From the NCBI GenBank assembly GCA_900554645.1, contig USIE01000003.1, forward strand, positions 32,486 to 96,485: 64,000 nucleotides of DNA, given 5' to 3'. Under the pieces are notes generated by a model. That model was not told where the DNA came from. It made no database searches and saw only the letters and a program-made list of their open reading frames with translations. Made by a program: the position numbers and the translations under genes. Origin of the DNA: an uncultured Collinsella sp. (lineage in GTDB: Bacteria; Actinomycetota; Coriobacteriia; Coriobacteriales; Coriobacteriaceae). Of the stretch, positions 18,122 through 26,671 are shown piece after piece (position 1 is the first letter of the stretch; each line of letters opens with the position of its first letter).

Positions 18122-18952
18122 TTAATACTGCCACATATGGTTAACGGGGCCGGAGCCTTTGCCCATGTCAAAGCCGGCGGCGAGAGCGCCGGTTAGGTAG
18201 GCCTTGCCGGCGTTGACGGCGTCGGCAAGATCCATGCCCTGGGCCAGCGCGCAGGCGATGGCGGACGAGAGCGTGCAACCGGTGCCATGCGTGTTGCCGG
18301 TCTCGATGCGCTTGTGGCGGAACCACGTGGTGAGCGGATCGCCCAGGTGGTTGCCCTCGTCATCGAGCGGCGCGGGCTCTGCTAGCACATCGTTGGCCTC
18401 GTTGACAAAATGCCCGCCCTTAACGAGAGACGCGCAACCAAAGCGGCGGGTGAGGAGCATGGCAGCATTTTGCTGCGTGCGCTCGGAGTCGACCTCGTAG
18501 TCGAGCAGGGCCATGGCCTCGGGAATATTGGGCGTGATAACCGTCGCTAGCGGGAACAGGCGGCGGGTGAGCGCCTCGGCGGCATCTTCGGCAATCAGCC
18601 GTGCGCCCGAGGTGGCTACCATGACGGGGTCGACGACCACGTTTGTCGCGTTCCAGGCGCTCAGGCGGTCGGCGATAACCTCGATAATCTCGGCAGAGGA
18701 AACCATGCCGATCTTGACGGCGCTGGGGCGGATATCGTCAAATACGGCATCGATCTGCGCAGCGACGATATCAGGGGAGATATTCTGCACGGCGGTGACA
18801 CCGAGCGTGTTTTGTGCGGTGATGGCGGTGATGGCCGTCTCGGCATACAGGCGGTGCGCCGTGATGGTCTTGATGTCGGCCTGAATGCCGGCGCCACCGC
18901 TGGAATCGGATCCTGCGATGGATAGAACGGCAGGTACCTTACTGCGATCCAT
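18122..18952 (-). CDS. thiD: Hydroxymethylpyrimidine/phosphomethylpyrimidine kinase ThiD
   Basis: ThiD phosphorylates HMP and HMP-P to HMP-PP for thiamine synthesis. The 276-residue ribokinase-fold product shows the substrate-binding SIAGSDSSGGAGIQADIKT, AITAQNTLGV, IRPSAVKIGMV, VVVDPVMVATSG, the ITPNIPEA strand and the anion hole NTHGTGCTLSSAIA with the catalytic Asp/Gly region. The ATG at 18952 follows AAGGGAG. It lies 178 bases downstream of thiC in the same direction and may be cotranscribed with it. Confidence 0.95.
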   Translation of the reverse strand: MDRSKVPAVLSIAGSDSSGGAGIQADIKTITAHRLYAETAITAITAQNTLGVTAVQNISPDIVAAQIDAVFDDIRPSAVKIGMVSSAEIIEVIADRLSAWNATNVVVDPVMVATSGARLIAEDAAEALTRRLFPLATVITPNIPEAMALLDYEVDSERTQQNAAMLLTRRFGCASLVKGGHFVNEANDVLAEPAPLDDEGNHLGDPLTTWFRHKRIETGNTHGTGCTLSSAIACALAQGMDLADAVNAGKAYLTGALAAGFDMGKGSGPVNHMWQY

Positions 18953-19130
18953 GTTTGCTCCCTTGTTCGGTCGGAATCAAATGGGTCTTTAAGCCAGCAT
19001 TATAAAGATACCCGGGCCGGCTCTATGTCGAACCCGGGCGGGCGATGCAATCTTTACGCAAATGTAAGCAAATGTTCACACGTCAACAATTGACGAACAC
19101 CATGTTACCGATTGTGGCTCCGGTGACGAG

Positions 19131-20465
19131 TTAGTCCTCCATGCCGAGATCGATCGTCGTACCCTCGAACACCTTGTTGACGGTGCGGACGGCGCACATC
19201 TTGCCACACATGGTGCAGGTGCCCTCGGTGGCGGCGGGGGACTCCTCGTAGCGCTTCTTGCCGGTGACCGGGTCGAGAGCACACTCCCACATGGCATCCC
19301 AGTCGAGCTTGCGGCGTGCCTGGCCCATCTTGTCGTCCATGTCGCGGGCGTGCGGCACCTTTTTGGCGATATCGGCGGCGTGTGCGGCGATCTTGGTGGC
19401 CATGAGGCCATCGAGCACGTCCTGAGCGTTGGGCAGGCACAGGTGCTCGGCCGGCGTCACGTAGCACAGGAAGTCGGCACCGGAGCTGGCGGAGATGGCG
19501 CCGCCGATGGCAGCGGTGATGTGGTCGTAACCCACGCCGATATCGGTCACCAGCGGCCCGAGCACATAGAACGGGGCATTGTGGCACAGGCGCTTCTGCA
19601 GTTTCATGTTGGCGGCGATCTCGTCGAGCGCCATGTGACCCGGGCCCTCGACCATGACCTGGACGCCGGCGGCCCAAGCGCGCTTGCACAGCTTGCCCAG
19701 CTCGATCATCTCAGCGGTCTCGGTGGCATCGTTGGAGTCGTAGAGGCAGCCCGGGCGGCAGGAGTCGCCGAGCGAAATCGTCACGTCGTACTCGTGGCAA
19801 ATCTCGAGCAGCTCGTCAAAGTACTCGTAGAAGGGGTTTTCGTTGCCGGTGACCTCCATCCAGCCAAACAGCAGCGAGCCGCCGCGACTGACGATGTTCA
19901 TCAGGCGGCCGGTCTCCTTAAAGGTCTTGGTGACCGACTTGTTGATGCCGCAGTGGATGGTCATAAAGTCCACGCCATCCTCGGCGTGCGCGCGCACGAC
20001 CTCGAACAGGTCGTCCTTGGTCAGCTTGACCAGCGGCTTTTCCATGTAGCCGATGGCGTCGTACATGGGGACGGTGCCCACCATGAGCGGCGTCTCGTCG
20101 ATGAGCTGCTGGCGGAACTGGCGCGTTTTGCCCGAGTTGGAAAGGTCCATGATGGCGTCGGCGCCAAAGTCCTCGGCGATCTTGACCTTCTTCCATTCCT
20201 CGGCGGCATCGGCCTTGTCGCCCGAGATGCCCAGGTTGACGTTGACCTTGGTGGACAGGCCCTCGCCGACACCAAAGGCGCGCATGCCCTTTTTGATATG
20301 CACGATGTTGGCGGGAATGGCGATGCGGCCGTCGGCCACGCGCTCGCGGATGTACTCGGGGTCGCGATGCTCGCGCTCGGCGACTTCCTTCATCTGCGGC
20401 GTGATCTGCCCGGCGCGGGCGAAGTCGATTTGCGTGACGAGCTTGGGCTCGGTCTGTGTGCTCAT
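19131..20465 (-). CDS. thiC: Phosphomethylpyrimidine synthase ThiC
   Basis: ThiC is the radical-SAM enzyme that converts aminoimidazole ribotide to HMP-P. The product has 444 residues, the short form without the N-terminal extension of the E. coli type. Visible motifs include AIPANIVH, NLGISGDKAD, DLSNSGKTR, HCGIN, SRGGSLLFGWM, EGPGHMALDEI, ITAAIGGAIS, CYVTPAEHL and the C-terminal cluster ligands CTMCGKMC. The ATG at 20465 lies eight bases after AAGGGAG, and this ribosome site is inside the 3' strand of the TPP riboswitch, so control is likely at translation. Confidence 0.96.
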   Translation of the reverse strand: MSTQTEPKLVTQIDFARAGQITPQMKEVAEREHRDPEYIRERVADGRIAIPANIVHIKKGMRAFGVGEGLSTKVNVNLGISGDKADAAEEWKKVKIAEDFGADAIMDLSNSGKTRQFRQQLIDETPLMVGTVPMYDAIGYMEKPLVKLTKDDLFEVVRAHAEDGVDFMTIHCGINKSVTKTFKETGRLMNIVSRGGSLLFGWMEVTGNENPFYEYFDELLEICHEYDVTISLGDSCRPGCLYDSNDATETAEMIELGKLCKRAWAAGVQVMVEGPGHMALDEIAANMKLQKRLCHNAPFYVLGPLVTDIGVGYDHITAAIGGAISASSGADFLCYVTPAEHLCLPNAQDVLDGLMATKIAAHAADIAKKVPHARDMDDKMGQARRKLDWDAMWECALDPVTGKKRYEESPAATEGTCTMCGKMCAVRTVNKVFEGTTIDLGMED

Positions 20466-20474
20466 TGGCACGGC

Positions 20475-20566
20475 TCCCTTCGTTGGCATTACCCATATCA
20501 GGTTTGCGGGTCAGGGCGGGCGCGCCCAGTCTCAGCCTGCCGTCTTGTCCTGCAAGCTCCCCGTTT
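20475..20566 (-). promoter_or_regulatory. TPP (THI-element) riboswitch upstream of thiC
   Basis: Read on the minus strand, the sequence runs ACGGGGAGCTT, then GGCTGAGA, GCCCTGACCC, CCTGATATGGGTAATGCC and AACGAAGGGA. These are the conserved TPP aptamer segments in the right order. The closing AAGGGA of helix P1 doubles as the thiC ribosome-binding site, which argues for translational repression when TPP is bound. Confidence 0.95.
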
Positions 20567-20636
20567 ATGTAATGGGCTCAAGTATAGCTCGAATGGGTAC
20601 GATTGGCCTAACGAGCGTGCCTGTGGGGAGGCGAAC

Positions 20637-21152
20637 ATGGAAGACAAGCATCTATATCGAGAGACGCAATGGGATGTATCGGCCGAGGAAAGCCGTGCGC
20701 ACCATGGCCTTGTCGCGATTGGTTTTGCGGTGCTTGCCGTGCTGGTGATTGCCTTTTGTATTTGGACGTTCGGCGGTCGTGGCGGCGCCACCTGGGGGTT
20801 TGAAGCCGACGAGGGCCTGCCGATTTTGACCATGAAAGTTTCTGGTGGCAACACGGTTGCCGCGCCGGGCGACTATTGGTATCCGCGCGACGAGTTTGTG
20901 CAGCTGCAGTTGAGCGGCGGGTCTATTCCGGGCGAAGAAATCGAACGCGTGACGTTTGATGCGACGCTCAAAACGCTGACGGTGAAGCTCAAAGATCAAG
21001 GGGGCGTGCCCACGACCATGGACATTGCGCTGACGGAATGGCGCTTGGAGCCCCCGGCGGGCGCTGCGGTATCCGAGGTGGAGCACGTTAAGATTACCTA
21101 CCAAGATGGCTCGACGAGCGAGATTGCAAAGGCCGATGGCTTGGCGGAGTAA
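20637..21152 (+). CDS. Hypothetical single-pass membrane protein
   Basis: No family was recognised. The ATG at 20637 follows GGGGAGG at good distance; a longer frame would run antisense through thiC and is not credible. The 171-residue product has a cytoplasmic tail (about 1-25), one membrane helix (about 26-46, LVAIGFAVLAVLVIAFCIWTF) and an outer domain rich in beta-strand pattern ending QDGSTSEIAKADGLAE. It is divergent from thiC, starting about 70 bases from the riboswitch's 5' end. Confidence 0.75.
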   Translation: MEDKHLYRETQWDVSAEESRAHHGLVAIGFAVLAVLVIAFCIWTFGGRGGATWGFEADEGLPILTMKVSGGNTVAAPGDYWYPRDEFVQLQLSGGSIPGEEIERVTFDATLKTLTVKLKDQGGVPTTMDIALTEWRLEPPAGAAVSEVEHVKITYQDGSTSEIAKADGLAE

Positions 21153-21175
21153 CGGGATGTTTGGAAACGGCGGGC

Positions 21176-21985
21176 CTATAGTGCCTGCGCGTTCATGAAA
21201 ACCAGGGTGTTTTTGTCTGAAAGCTCGGGGATGTGCCGATAGCCGATGTTGAATGCGGTAAGTTCGCTTGCATCCTCGAGCTTGTTTTCTGCCATCCAGC
21301 GCACCATGGAACCACGTGCCTTTTTGCTGGCGGTCGAGCGCTGGATGGGCTTGCCGTTGCGGATGCCTTCGCCAAAGAGGCACGTGACGACCGTGGCGTC
21401 GCCCGCGAGATGGGGCAGAACGGCTTTGGCGTACTCTACGCTGGCGAGGTTGACGATCGTGGTGTTTGAGCCTGCCGGGGCGATAGCCCGCGCGAGCTTG
21501 TCGCTCCAAAACGCATAGAGGTCTCGGGCATCGTCAACGGCGAGCTTCGCGCCCATTTCCAGCCGATACGGTTCGACGGCATGAAAGGGGCGTACGCATC
21601 CGTAAAGGCCCGAGAGGATCCACAGATGGTCTTGCAGCCATGCGAGCTGCGCGGAATCCATCACCTCGGGCGCCATGCTCTGGTATTGAATGCCGTGATA
21701 GGACATGACGGCAGGGGAGAGGTGACGGGCGAGTGCGGGATTGTCGAGATCGCCGTTTCCCAAGATGGGCCCGAACTCATGCAGGGTGTCGAGGCAAGGC
21801 CCCAGCAGTTTGTCGCTCACGTTCCATAGCGCCTGCAGACCGCCGCTGCCTTCATTCCGCTCGATATCTAGCAGTGCGCGGTGGAGGCGAGCCGTCTCGT
21901 GCACAAAAGGTGGAATGCCCAGGACTTCAAAAGCATCCCTGGCCGCGCGCATTTGCTTGGCGGGCGAAATGATGACCTGCAGCAT
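21176..21985 (-). CDS. yaaA: YaaA/UPF0246 family peroxide-stress protein
   Basis: The product begins MLQVIISPAKQM, the UPF0246 (DUF328) start, preceded by AGAGGAGAG. Later landmarks are LLGPCLDTLHEFGP, AVMSYHGIQYQSM, LSGLYGCVRPF with the conserved DNA-binding-like helix region, NLASVEYAKAV and the basic SKKARGSMVRWM typical of the C-terminal part. E. coli YaaA lowers free iron under peroxide stress and has a helix-hairpin-helix DNA-binding fold. Length 269 residues; it is a single gene converging on the 171-residue membrane protein. Confidence 0.92.
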   Translation of the reverse strand: MLQVIISPAKQMRAARDAFEVLGIPPFVHETARLHRALLDIERNEGSGGLQALWNVSDKLLGPCLDTLHEFGPILGNGDLDNPALARHLSPAVMSYHGIQYQSMAPEVMDSAQLAWLQDHLWILSGLYGCVRPFHAVEPYRLEMGAKLAVDDARDLYAFWSDKLARAIAPAGSNTTIVNLASVEYAKAVLPHLAGDATVVTCLFGEGIRNGKPIQRSTASKKARGSMVRWMAENKLEDASELTAFNIGYRHIPELSDKNTLVFMNAQAL

Positions 21986-22007
21986 GGACTCTCCTCTGCC
22001 AAAAAGG

Positions 22008-22077
22008 AAGTTGCGGTGGAATACGGTCTGTTTTGGCCGTTTATGGGCCAGTTTAGTCTGTATTTCACCGCAACTGA
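22008..22077. repeat. Hairpin repeat family A, copy 1
   Basis: The left arm, AGTTGCGGTGGAATACGGTCT (22009-22029), pairs with 22055-22075, with two G-T pairs and one mismatch. The loop contains GTTTTGGCCGTTTATGGG. It lies just upstream of yaaA and downstream of the M18 peptidase gene. The copies at 42901, 62638 and 63920 share the same core. Confidence 0.85.
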
Positions 22078-22088
22078 TGAAGGGTTGG

Positions 22089-23486
22089 TTACGCGCGCTC
22101 GATGAAGGCCTTGTAGCCGCGATAGGCCTCGTAGATATCGGCCTTGTTAGCGACCTCCCACAGGGCGTGCATGGACAGGACGGCAACGCCAGAGTCGATG
22201 ACGTTCATGCCGTACTTAGCCATGATGTATGCGATGGTGCCGCCGCCGCCCGCGTTGACGCGACCGAGCTCGCAGGTCTGGAAGTCCACGCCGGCCTCGT
22301 CCATGATGTCGCGGATGAGGGCCACATACTCGGCGTCGGCGTCGTTAGAGCCGCCCTTGCCGCGGCTGCCCGTGTACTTGTTAAAGCACAGGCCGCGACC
22401 CATAAAGGCTGCGTTCTTGGTTTCGAACTTGCCGGCGTAGCCCGGGTCGAAGCCGGCGGACACGTCGGAGGAGAGCATGCGGCTGCGGGCGAGCGCGCGG
22501 CGCAGGGCCAGCGGGCTATCCTCGCCGGCGAGCGTCATGATCTCGGCGACGGTGTTCTCGAAGAAGCGGCTCGTCATGCCGGTGGCACCCACGGAACCGA
22601 TCTCCTCCTTGTCGACGATGAGTGTGATGCTCGTGCGCTCCACGTTGGCGACGTTGATCTGGGCGAGCATGGACGGATAGGCGCAGACACGGTCGTCGTG
22701 GCCATAGCCCAGAATCATGGAGCGGTCGAGGCCCATGTCACGGGCGGGGCCGGCGGGCACGACCTCGATCTCGGCGGAGAGGAAGTCCTCCTCCTCGACG
22801 TCGTACTGCTCCTTGAGGATATCCAGGAACATCTGCTTGACGGGCTCCTTGGGAGCGTCCTTGTCGTTCTCATCGAACTTGACGGGGCGGCCGCCCACGA
22901 TCACGTCGAGGATCTCGGCGTCGACGGCGTCCTTGGCGGGCTTGGCCATCTGCTCGCTCGAGAGGTGGATCAGCAGGTCGGAGATGGTAAAGACCGGGTC
23001 GTCGGCCTTGTCGCCGATGTTGATGTCGACGGTGGTGCCGTCCTTTTTGCAGATGACGCCCACGAGTGCGAGCGGGGAAGCGACCCAGTGGTAGCTCTTG
23101 ACGCCGCCATAGTAGTGCGTGTCGAGATAAGCCATGTCGCCGGCCTCGAAGGCGGGGTTCTGCTTGAGGTCCAGGCGCGGCGAGTCCACGTGGGCGCCCA
23201 GGATGTTAAAGCCCTGCTCGAGCGGGGCGGTGCCCAGGTTGACGAGCATGAGGTCCTTGCCGTGGTTGGCGGCGTACACCTTGTCGCCGGCCTTGAGCGC
23301 GCGGCCCTCGGCGATCACGGTCTCCAGATTGACGTAGCCCGCCTCCTCGGCCATCTTGATACCGGCCTTGACGCACAGGCGCTCGGTCTTGTTCTCACTC
23401 AAAAACTGCTTATAGCCGCGGCAAAGCTCCTCGAGCTCCTCGATCTGCTGTGGCGTGTACTTTTTCCATGCGCTGGGACGCTCCAT
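22089..23486 (-). CDS. apeB: M18-family zinc aminopeptidase
   Basis: This 465-residue dinuclear zinc aminopeptidase (aspartyl aminopeptidase family) removes N-terminal, often acidic, residues. Metal-site motifs are GAHVDSPRLDLK, DKEEIGS with the catalytic Glu and GYGHDDRVCAY; substrate-side motifs are GRVNAGGGGTIAYIMA and SMHALWEVANKADIY with the last metal His. The ATG at 23486 follows AAAGGAG. An upstream extension of the frame is antisense to polA and was discarded. Related M18 proteins annotated as aminopeptidase I have the same layout. Confidence 0.93.
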   Translation of the reverse strand: MERPSAWKKYTPQQIEELEELCRGYKQFLSENKTERLCVKAGIKMAEEAGYVNLETVIAEGRALKAGDKVYAANHGKDLMLVNLGTAPLEQGFNILGAHVDSPRLDLKQNPAFEAGDMAYLDTHYYGGVKSYHWVASPLALVGVICKKDGTTVDINIGDKADDPVFTISDLLIHLSSEQMAKPAKDAVDAEILDVIVGGRPVKFDENDKDAPKEPVKQMFLDILKEQYDVEEEDFLSAEIEVVPAGPARDMGLDRSMILGYGHDDRVCAYPSMLAQINVANVERTSITLIVDKEEIGSVGATGMTSRFFENTVAEIMTLAGEDSPLALRRALARSRMLSSDVSAGFDPGYAGKFETKNAAFMGRGLCFNKYTGSRGKGGSNDADAEYVALIRDIMDEAGVDFQTCELGRVNAGGGGTIAYIMAKYGMNVIDSGVAVLSMHALWEVANKADIYEAYRGYKAFIERA

Positions 23487-23652
23487 GACGCAGGCTCCTT
23501 TCGGATCGATCGTGCTGGTTGATGTACCGTGAGCCATCGTATCACGCGCGGGCCCGCGGCGGCAGGGAAGCCTGATGTGCGGTGGCCGCGGGGCGGGGAG
23601 CGTGTAAACTGGTGTGAGCAAACCGTGCCCAGCCCAAAGCGAGGTATTCAAT

Positions 23653-26397
23653 ATGTCTGAAAAGCACCGTACCTTTGCCGTCATCGACGGCAACTCGCTC
23701 ATGCATCGCGCCTTCCACGCCGTGCCGCCGACCATGAACGCGCCGGACGGTCGCCCCACCAACGCGATCTTTGGTTTTCTGAACATGTTCCTCAAGATGA
23801 TCGATGCCTTTAATCCCGACGGCGTTGTCGTGGCGTTTGACAAGGGCAAGCCGCGCGTGCGTATGGAGATGCTGCCGCAGTACAAGGCGCAGCGCCCGCC
23901 CATGGACCCCGACCTGCACGCGCAGTTCCCCATGATCAAGGAGCTGCTCGCCGCGCTCAACGTGCCCATTTTGCAGTCCGAGGGCTGGGAAGGCGACGAT
24001 ATCCTGGGAACCATGGCGCGCCTGGGCGAGGAGGCCGGCTGCGACATGCTGCTGGTGACCGGCGACCGCGACATGTATCAGCTCGTGACCGAGCACGTCA
24101 ACGTGGTCTCGACTCGCAAGGGCCTGTCCGACGTGGCGATCATGACGCCCGAGAGCGTGGACGACCTGTATCACGGCATCACGCCGGCGCTCGTGCCCGA
24201 TTTTTACGGTCTGAAGGGCGATACGTCGGACAACATTCCCGGCGTACCGGGCATCGGCCCCAAAAAGGCGAGCGCGCTCATCGCGCAGTACGGCAGCCTT
24301 GACGAGGTCATCGCGCATGCTGACGAGGTCAAGGGCAAGATGGGCGAGAACCTGCGTGCGCACATCGACGATGCGCTGCTGAGCCGCAAGGTCGCAACCA
24401 TTCGCACCGATGCGCCCGTCGAGCTCGACTTTGACGAAACATCCTTCCCGGCGTTTTCTGCCGATGAGGTTTCCGCGGCGCTGGGTACGCTTGGTATCAC
24501 CGCCATGCAGAACCGTTTCTTGGCACTGATCGGTGACGAGGGTGGCGCTGCAGCCAGCACGTTTGAGATTCCCGCCGTTTTGCGCGCAGCCGGCGGCGAT
24601 GCTGGCGCGCTTGGTGCCGTTGCGGCTGAGGTCTCCCGCGTGATTGATGCCGGCGAGTGGGTCGCCGCCGTGGTGGACGATGACAAGGAAGAGGGCGCGC
24701 TCTTTGGGCTGACGCGCACGCTGTGGTTGGCGACGTCCAAGGGCCTGTTTGCGCTCGAGGAGGGCGACAGCGGTGCGGCGGCTGAGGTTGAGGGCTTCAA
24801 CTTCGCCCACGGCGTGATTGCCGGCGTGCTCGCGCGTCTGTTTATGGAAGGCCGTGTGGCGAGCCCGGATATGAAGGCGCTTCTGCATGAGCTTTCGCCC
24901 ATCGATTCTTCTGAGCTCGAGCTCATGGATCCGCTGGCAGTCGATTCCACGCGCATCTTCGATACCGTTGTTGCCGCCTACCTGTTGGATTCCGACCGCT
25001 CCGAGTTTGACGAGGTGTATCTGGCCGATACGTATCTGCAGATGGCGCTGCCTGCGGCGCGCGGCGCAGAGGGTGCTGGCGAGGACGCTCCTGCGCCCGC
25101 CGCTCGCACGGCGGCCTTGACGCTGGCGCTGGTTGCACCGCTGCGTGACCGCATGGCCCGCGAGAACGCCGCCAACGTGTTCGATGGAATCGAGATGCCG
25201 CTCGTGCCGGTGCTTGCCAAGATGGAGCGCGCGGGCATGCTCGTGGACCCCGATCGGCTGCGCAGCCTGTCCGAGGGCCTGGCGACCCAGATTGCCGAGG
25301 TCGAGCGCAGCATTCGCGACCTGGCCGGCGACGAGACCTTTAACATCGGCAGCCCCATGCAACTCTCGCACGTGCTGTTTGATGTTATGGGGCTTCCGAC
25401 CAAGGGCCTAAAAAAGACCAAGCGCGGCTACTATTCGACCAACGCCAAGGTGTTGAGCGACCTTGCCCGCGACCACGAGATCGTGCGCCTGATCTTGGAC
25501 TGGCGTGAGAAGTCTAAGATCAAGTCCACCTATCTGGACACGCTGGGCCCGCTACGCCGTGGTGACGGTCGCGTACACACTACGTACAACCAGACCATCA
25601 CGGCAACGGGGCGTCTGTCCTCGAGCGACCCGAACCTGCAGAACATCCCGACGCGCTCGGAGCTGGGTCGTACCGTCAAGACGGCGTTTTCGGCAGGCGA
25701 GGGAAGCGTCTTTTTGGCGGTGGACTACTCGCAGATCGAGCTGCGTCTGCTGGCGCATCTCTCAGGTGACGAGCACTTGGTGCGCGCCTTTAACGAGGGC
25801 GAGGACTTCCATGCCGAGACGGCGGCGCGCGTGTTCGGTGTGCCTGTGTCCGAGGTAACGCCCGACCTGCGCAGTCGCGCCAAGGCCGTGAACTTTGGCA
25901 TCGTGTATGGCCAGCAGGCCTACGGCCTGTCGCAGTCGCTGCATATCTCGATGGCCGAGGCACGCGACATGATCGACCGCTACTACGAGGCCTACCCGGG
26001 CGTGCGCACGTTCCTCGACAACGTGGTGGCACGCGCCAAGCAGACGGGCTACGCCGAGACCATGTACGGCCGCCGTCGTCATATTCCGGAGCTCAAGGCC
26101 AAAAACCCGCAACTCCGCGGCTTTGGCGAGCGCACGGCCATGAACCATCCCATGCAGGGAACCGCCGCCGACATCATCAAGATCGCGATGGCCCGCGTAA
26201 GCCGCCGCCTGGAAGAGGAAGGCTTTGCCGCCCACATGATCCTGCAAGTGCACGACGAACTGGACTTTGAGTGCCCCATCGACGAAGTCGAGCGCCTAAC
26301 CACCATGGTCCGCGACGTCATGGAGCACGTAGTAGACCTCCGCGTCCCCCTAATCGCCGAAGCCAGCACCGGCATAACCTGGGCCGACGCGAAATAG
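23653..26397 (+). CDS. polA: DNA polymerase I
   Basis: The product has 914 residues. The 5' nuclease domain (about 1-290) shows DGNSLMHRAFHA, EGDDILGT, TGDRDMYQL and GVPGIGPKKAS. The middle domain (about 320-520) keeps the 3' exonuclease fold only weakly: the DxE and YD metal ligands of proofreading polymerases are not found, though FDTVVAAYLLDSDRS aligns with exo III. The polymerase domain (about 540-914) has TGRLSSSDPNLQNIP, motif A VDYSQIELRLLAHLSGDE, motif B RSRAKAVNFGIVYGQQAYGL and motif C QVHDELDFE. The ATG at 23653 was chosen with GCGAGGT upstream. It works in repair and Okazaki maturation. Confidence 0.97.
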   Translation: MSEKHRTFAVIDGNSLMHRAFHAVPPTMNAPDGRPTNAIFGFLNMFLKMIDAFNPDGVVVAFDKGKPRVRMEMLPQYKAQRPPMDPDLHAQFPMIKELLAALNVPILQSEGWEGDDILGTMARLGEEAGCDMLLVTGDRDMYQLVTEHVNVVSTRKGLSDVAIMTPESVDDLYHGITPALVPDFYGLKGDTSDNIPGVPGIGPKKASALIAQYGSLDEVIAHADEVKGKMGENLRAHIDDALLSRKVATIRTDAPVELDFDETSFPAFSADEVSAALGTLGITAMQNRFLALIGDEGGAAASTFEIPAVLRAAGGDAGALGAVAAEVSRVIDAGEWVAAVVDDDKEEGALFGLTRTLWLATSKGLFALEEGDSGAAAEVEGFNFAHGVIAGVLARLFMEGRVASPDMKALLHELSPIDSSELELMDPLAVDSTRIFDTVVAAYLLDSDRSEFDEVYLADTYLQMALPAARGAEGAGEDAPAPAARTAALTLALVAPLRDRMARENAANVFDGIEMPLVPVLAKMERAGMLVDPDRLRSLSEGLATQIAEVERSIRDLAGDETFNIGSPMQLSHVLFDVMGLPTKGLKKTKRGYYSTNAKVLSDLARDHEIVRLILDWREKSKIKSTYLDTLGPLRRGDGRVHTTYNQTITATGRLSSSDPNLQNIPTRSELGRTVKTAFSAGEGSVFLAVDYSQIELRLLAHLSGDEHLVRAFNEGEDFHAETAARVFGVPVSEVTPDLRSRAKAVNFGIVYGQQAYGLSQSLHISMAEARDMIDRYYEAYPGVRTFLDNVVARAKQTGYAETMYGRRRHIPELKAKNPQLRGFGERTAMNHPMQGTAADIIKIAMARVSRRLEEEGFAAHMILQVHDELDFECPIDEVERLTTMVRDVMEHVVDLRVPLIAEASTGITWADAK

Positions 26398-26430
26398 AAA
26401 AACAGCCACAGGTCCAAAGCAGCCAAACCA

Positions 26431-26463
26431 GAAGGGAGTCCCTTTCAGCAAGGAACTCCCTTC
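26431..26463. terminator. Hairpin after polA
   Basis: A 13-base-pair stem with one mismatch (GAAGGGAGTCCCTT / AAGGAACTCCCTTC) and a five-base loop lies 33 bases after polA. There is no clear T run, so termination is likely but not certain. Confidence 0.6.
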
Positions 26464-26530
26464 ATCCATAATTATTCAGCCAAGTATCTAGACGCCAAGA
26501 CGCCATCTAGGCGGCAAGCAAGTCACCCTA

Positions 26531-26660
26531 GGACCTGGCCGGGCGAGGCGGGTAAGTTTTTCGTAGATTCCGCACGAGCCGGAAAGCACTTAATGTGCTT
26601 TCCGAGCGAGCCCAGGACCTGACCGAACGAAAAACTTACCCGTCTCGCCCGGCCAGGTCC
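26531..26660. repeat. Long inverted repeat with inner hairpin between polA and HAD gene
   Basis: Arms of 33 bases (26531-26563 and 26628-26660; GGACCTGGCCGGGCGAG..) differ at one position. Between them sits a second hairpin, GGAAAGCAC-TTAAT-GTGCTTTCC (26581-26603). The element lies between convergent genes and could serve both as a terminator, yet its size exceeds normal terminators. Its plan resembles the element at 52806-52907. Confidence 0.85.
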
Positions 26661-26671
26661 GACGAGCCACG

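Noticed and set aside
19350..20636. Long plus-strand frame running into the 171-residue membrane protein
   Set aside because: It is antisense to thiC and the TPP riboswitch; the credible start is the ATG at 20637 with its own ribosome site.
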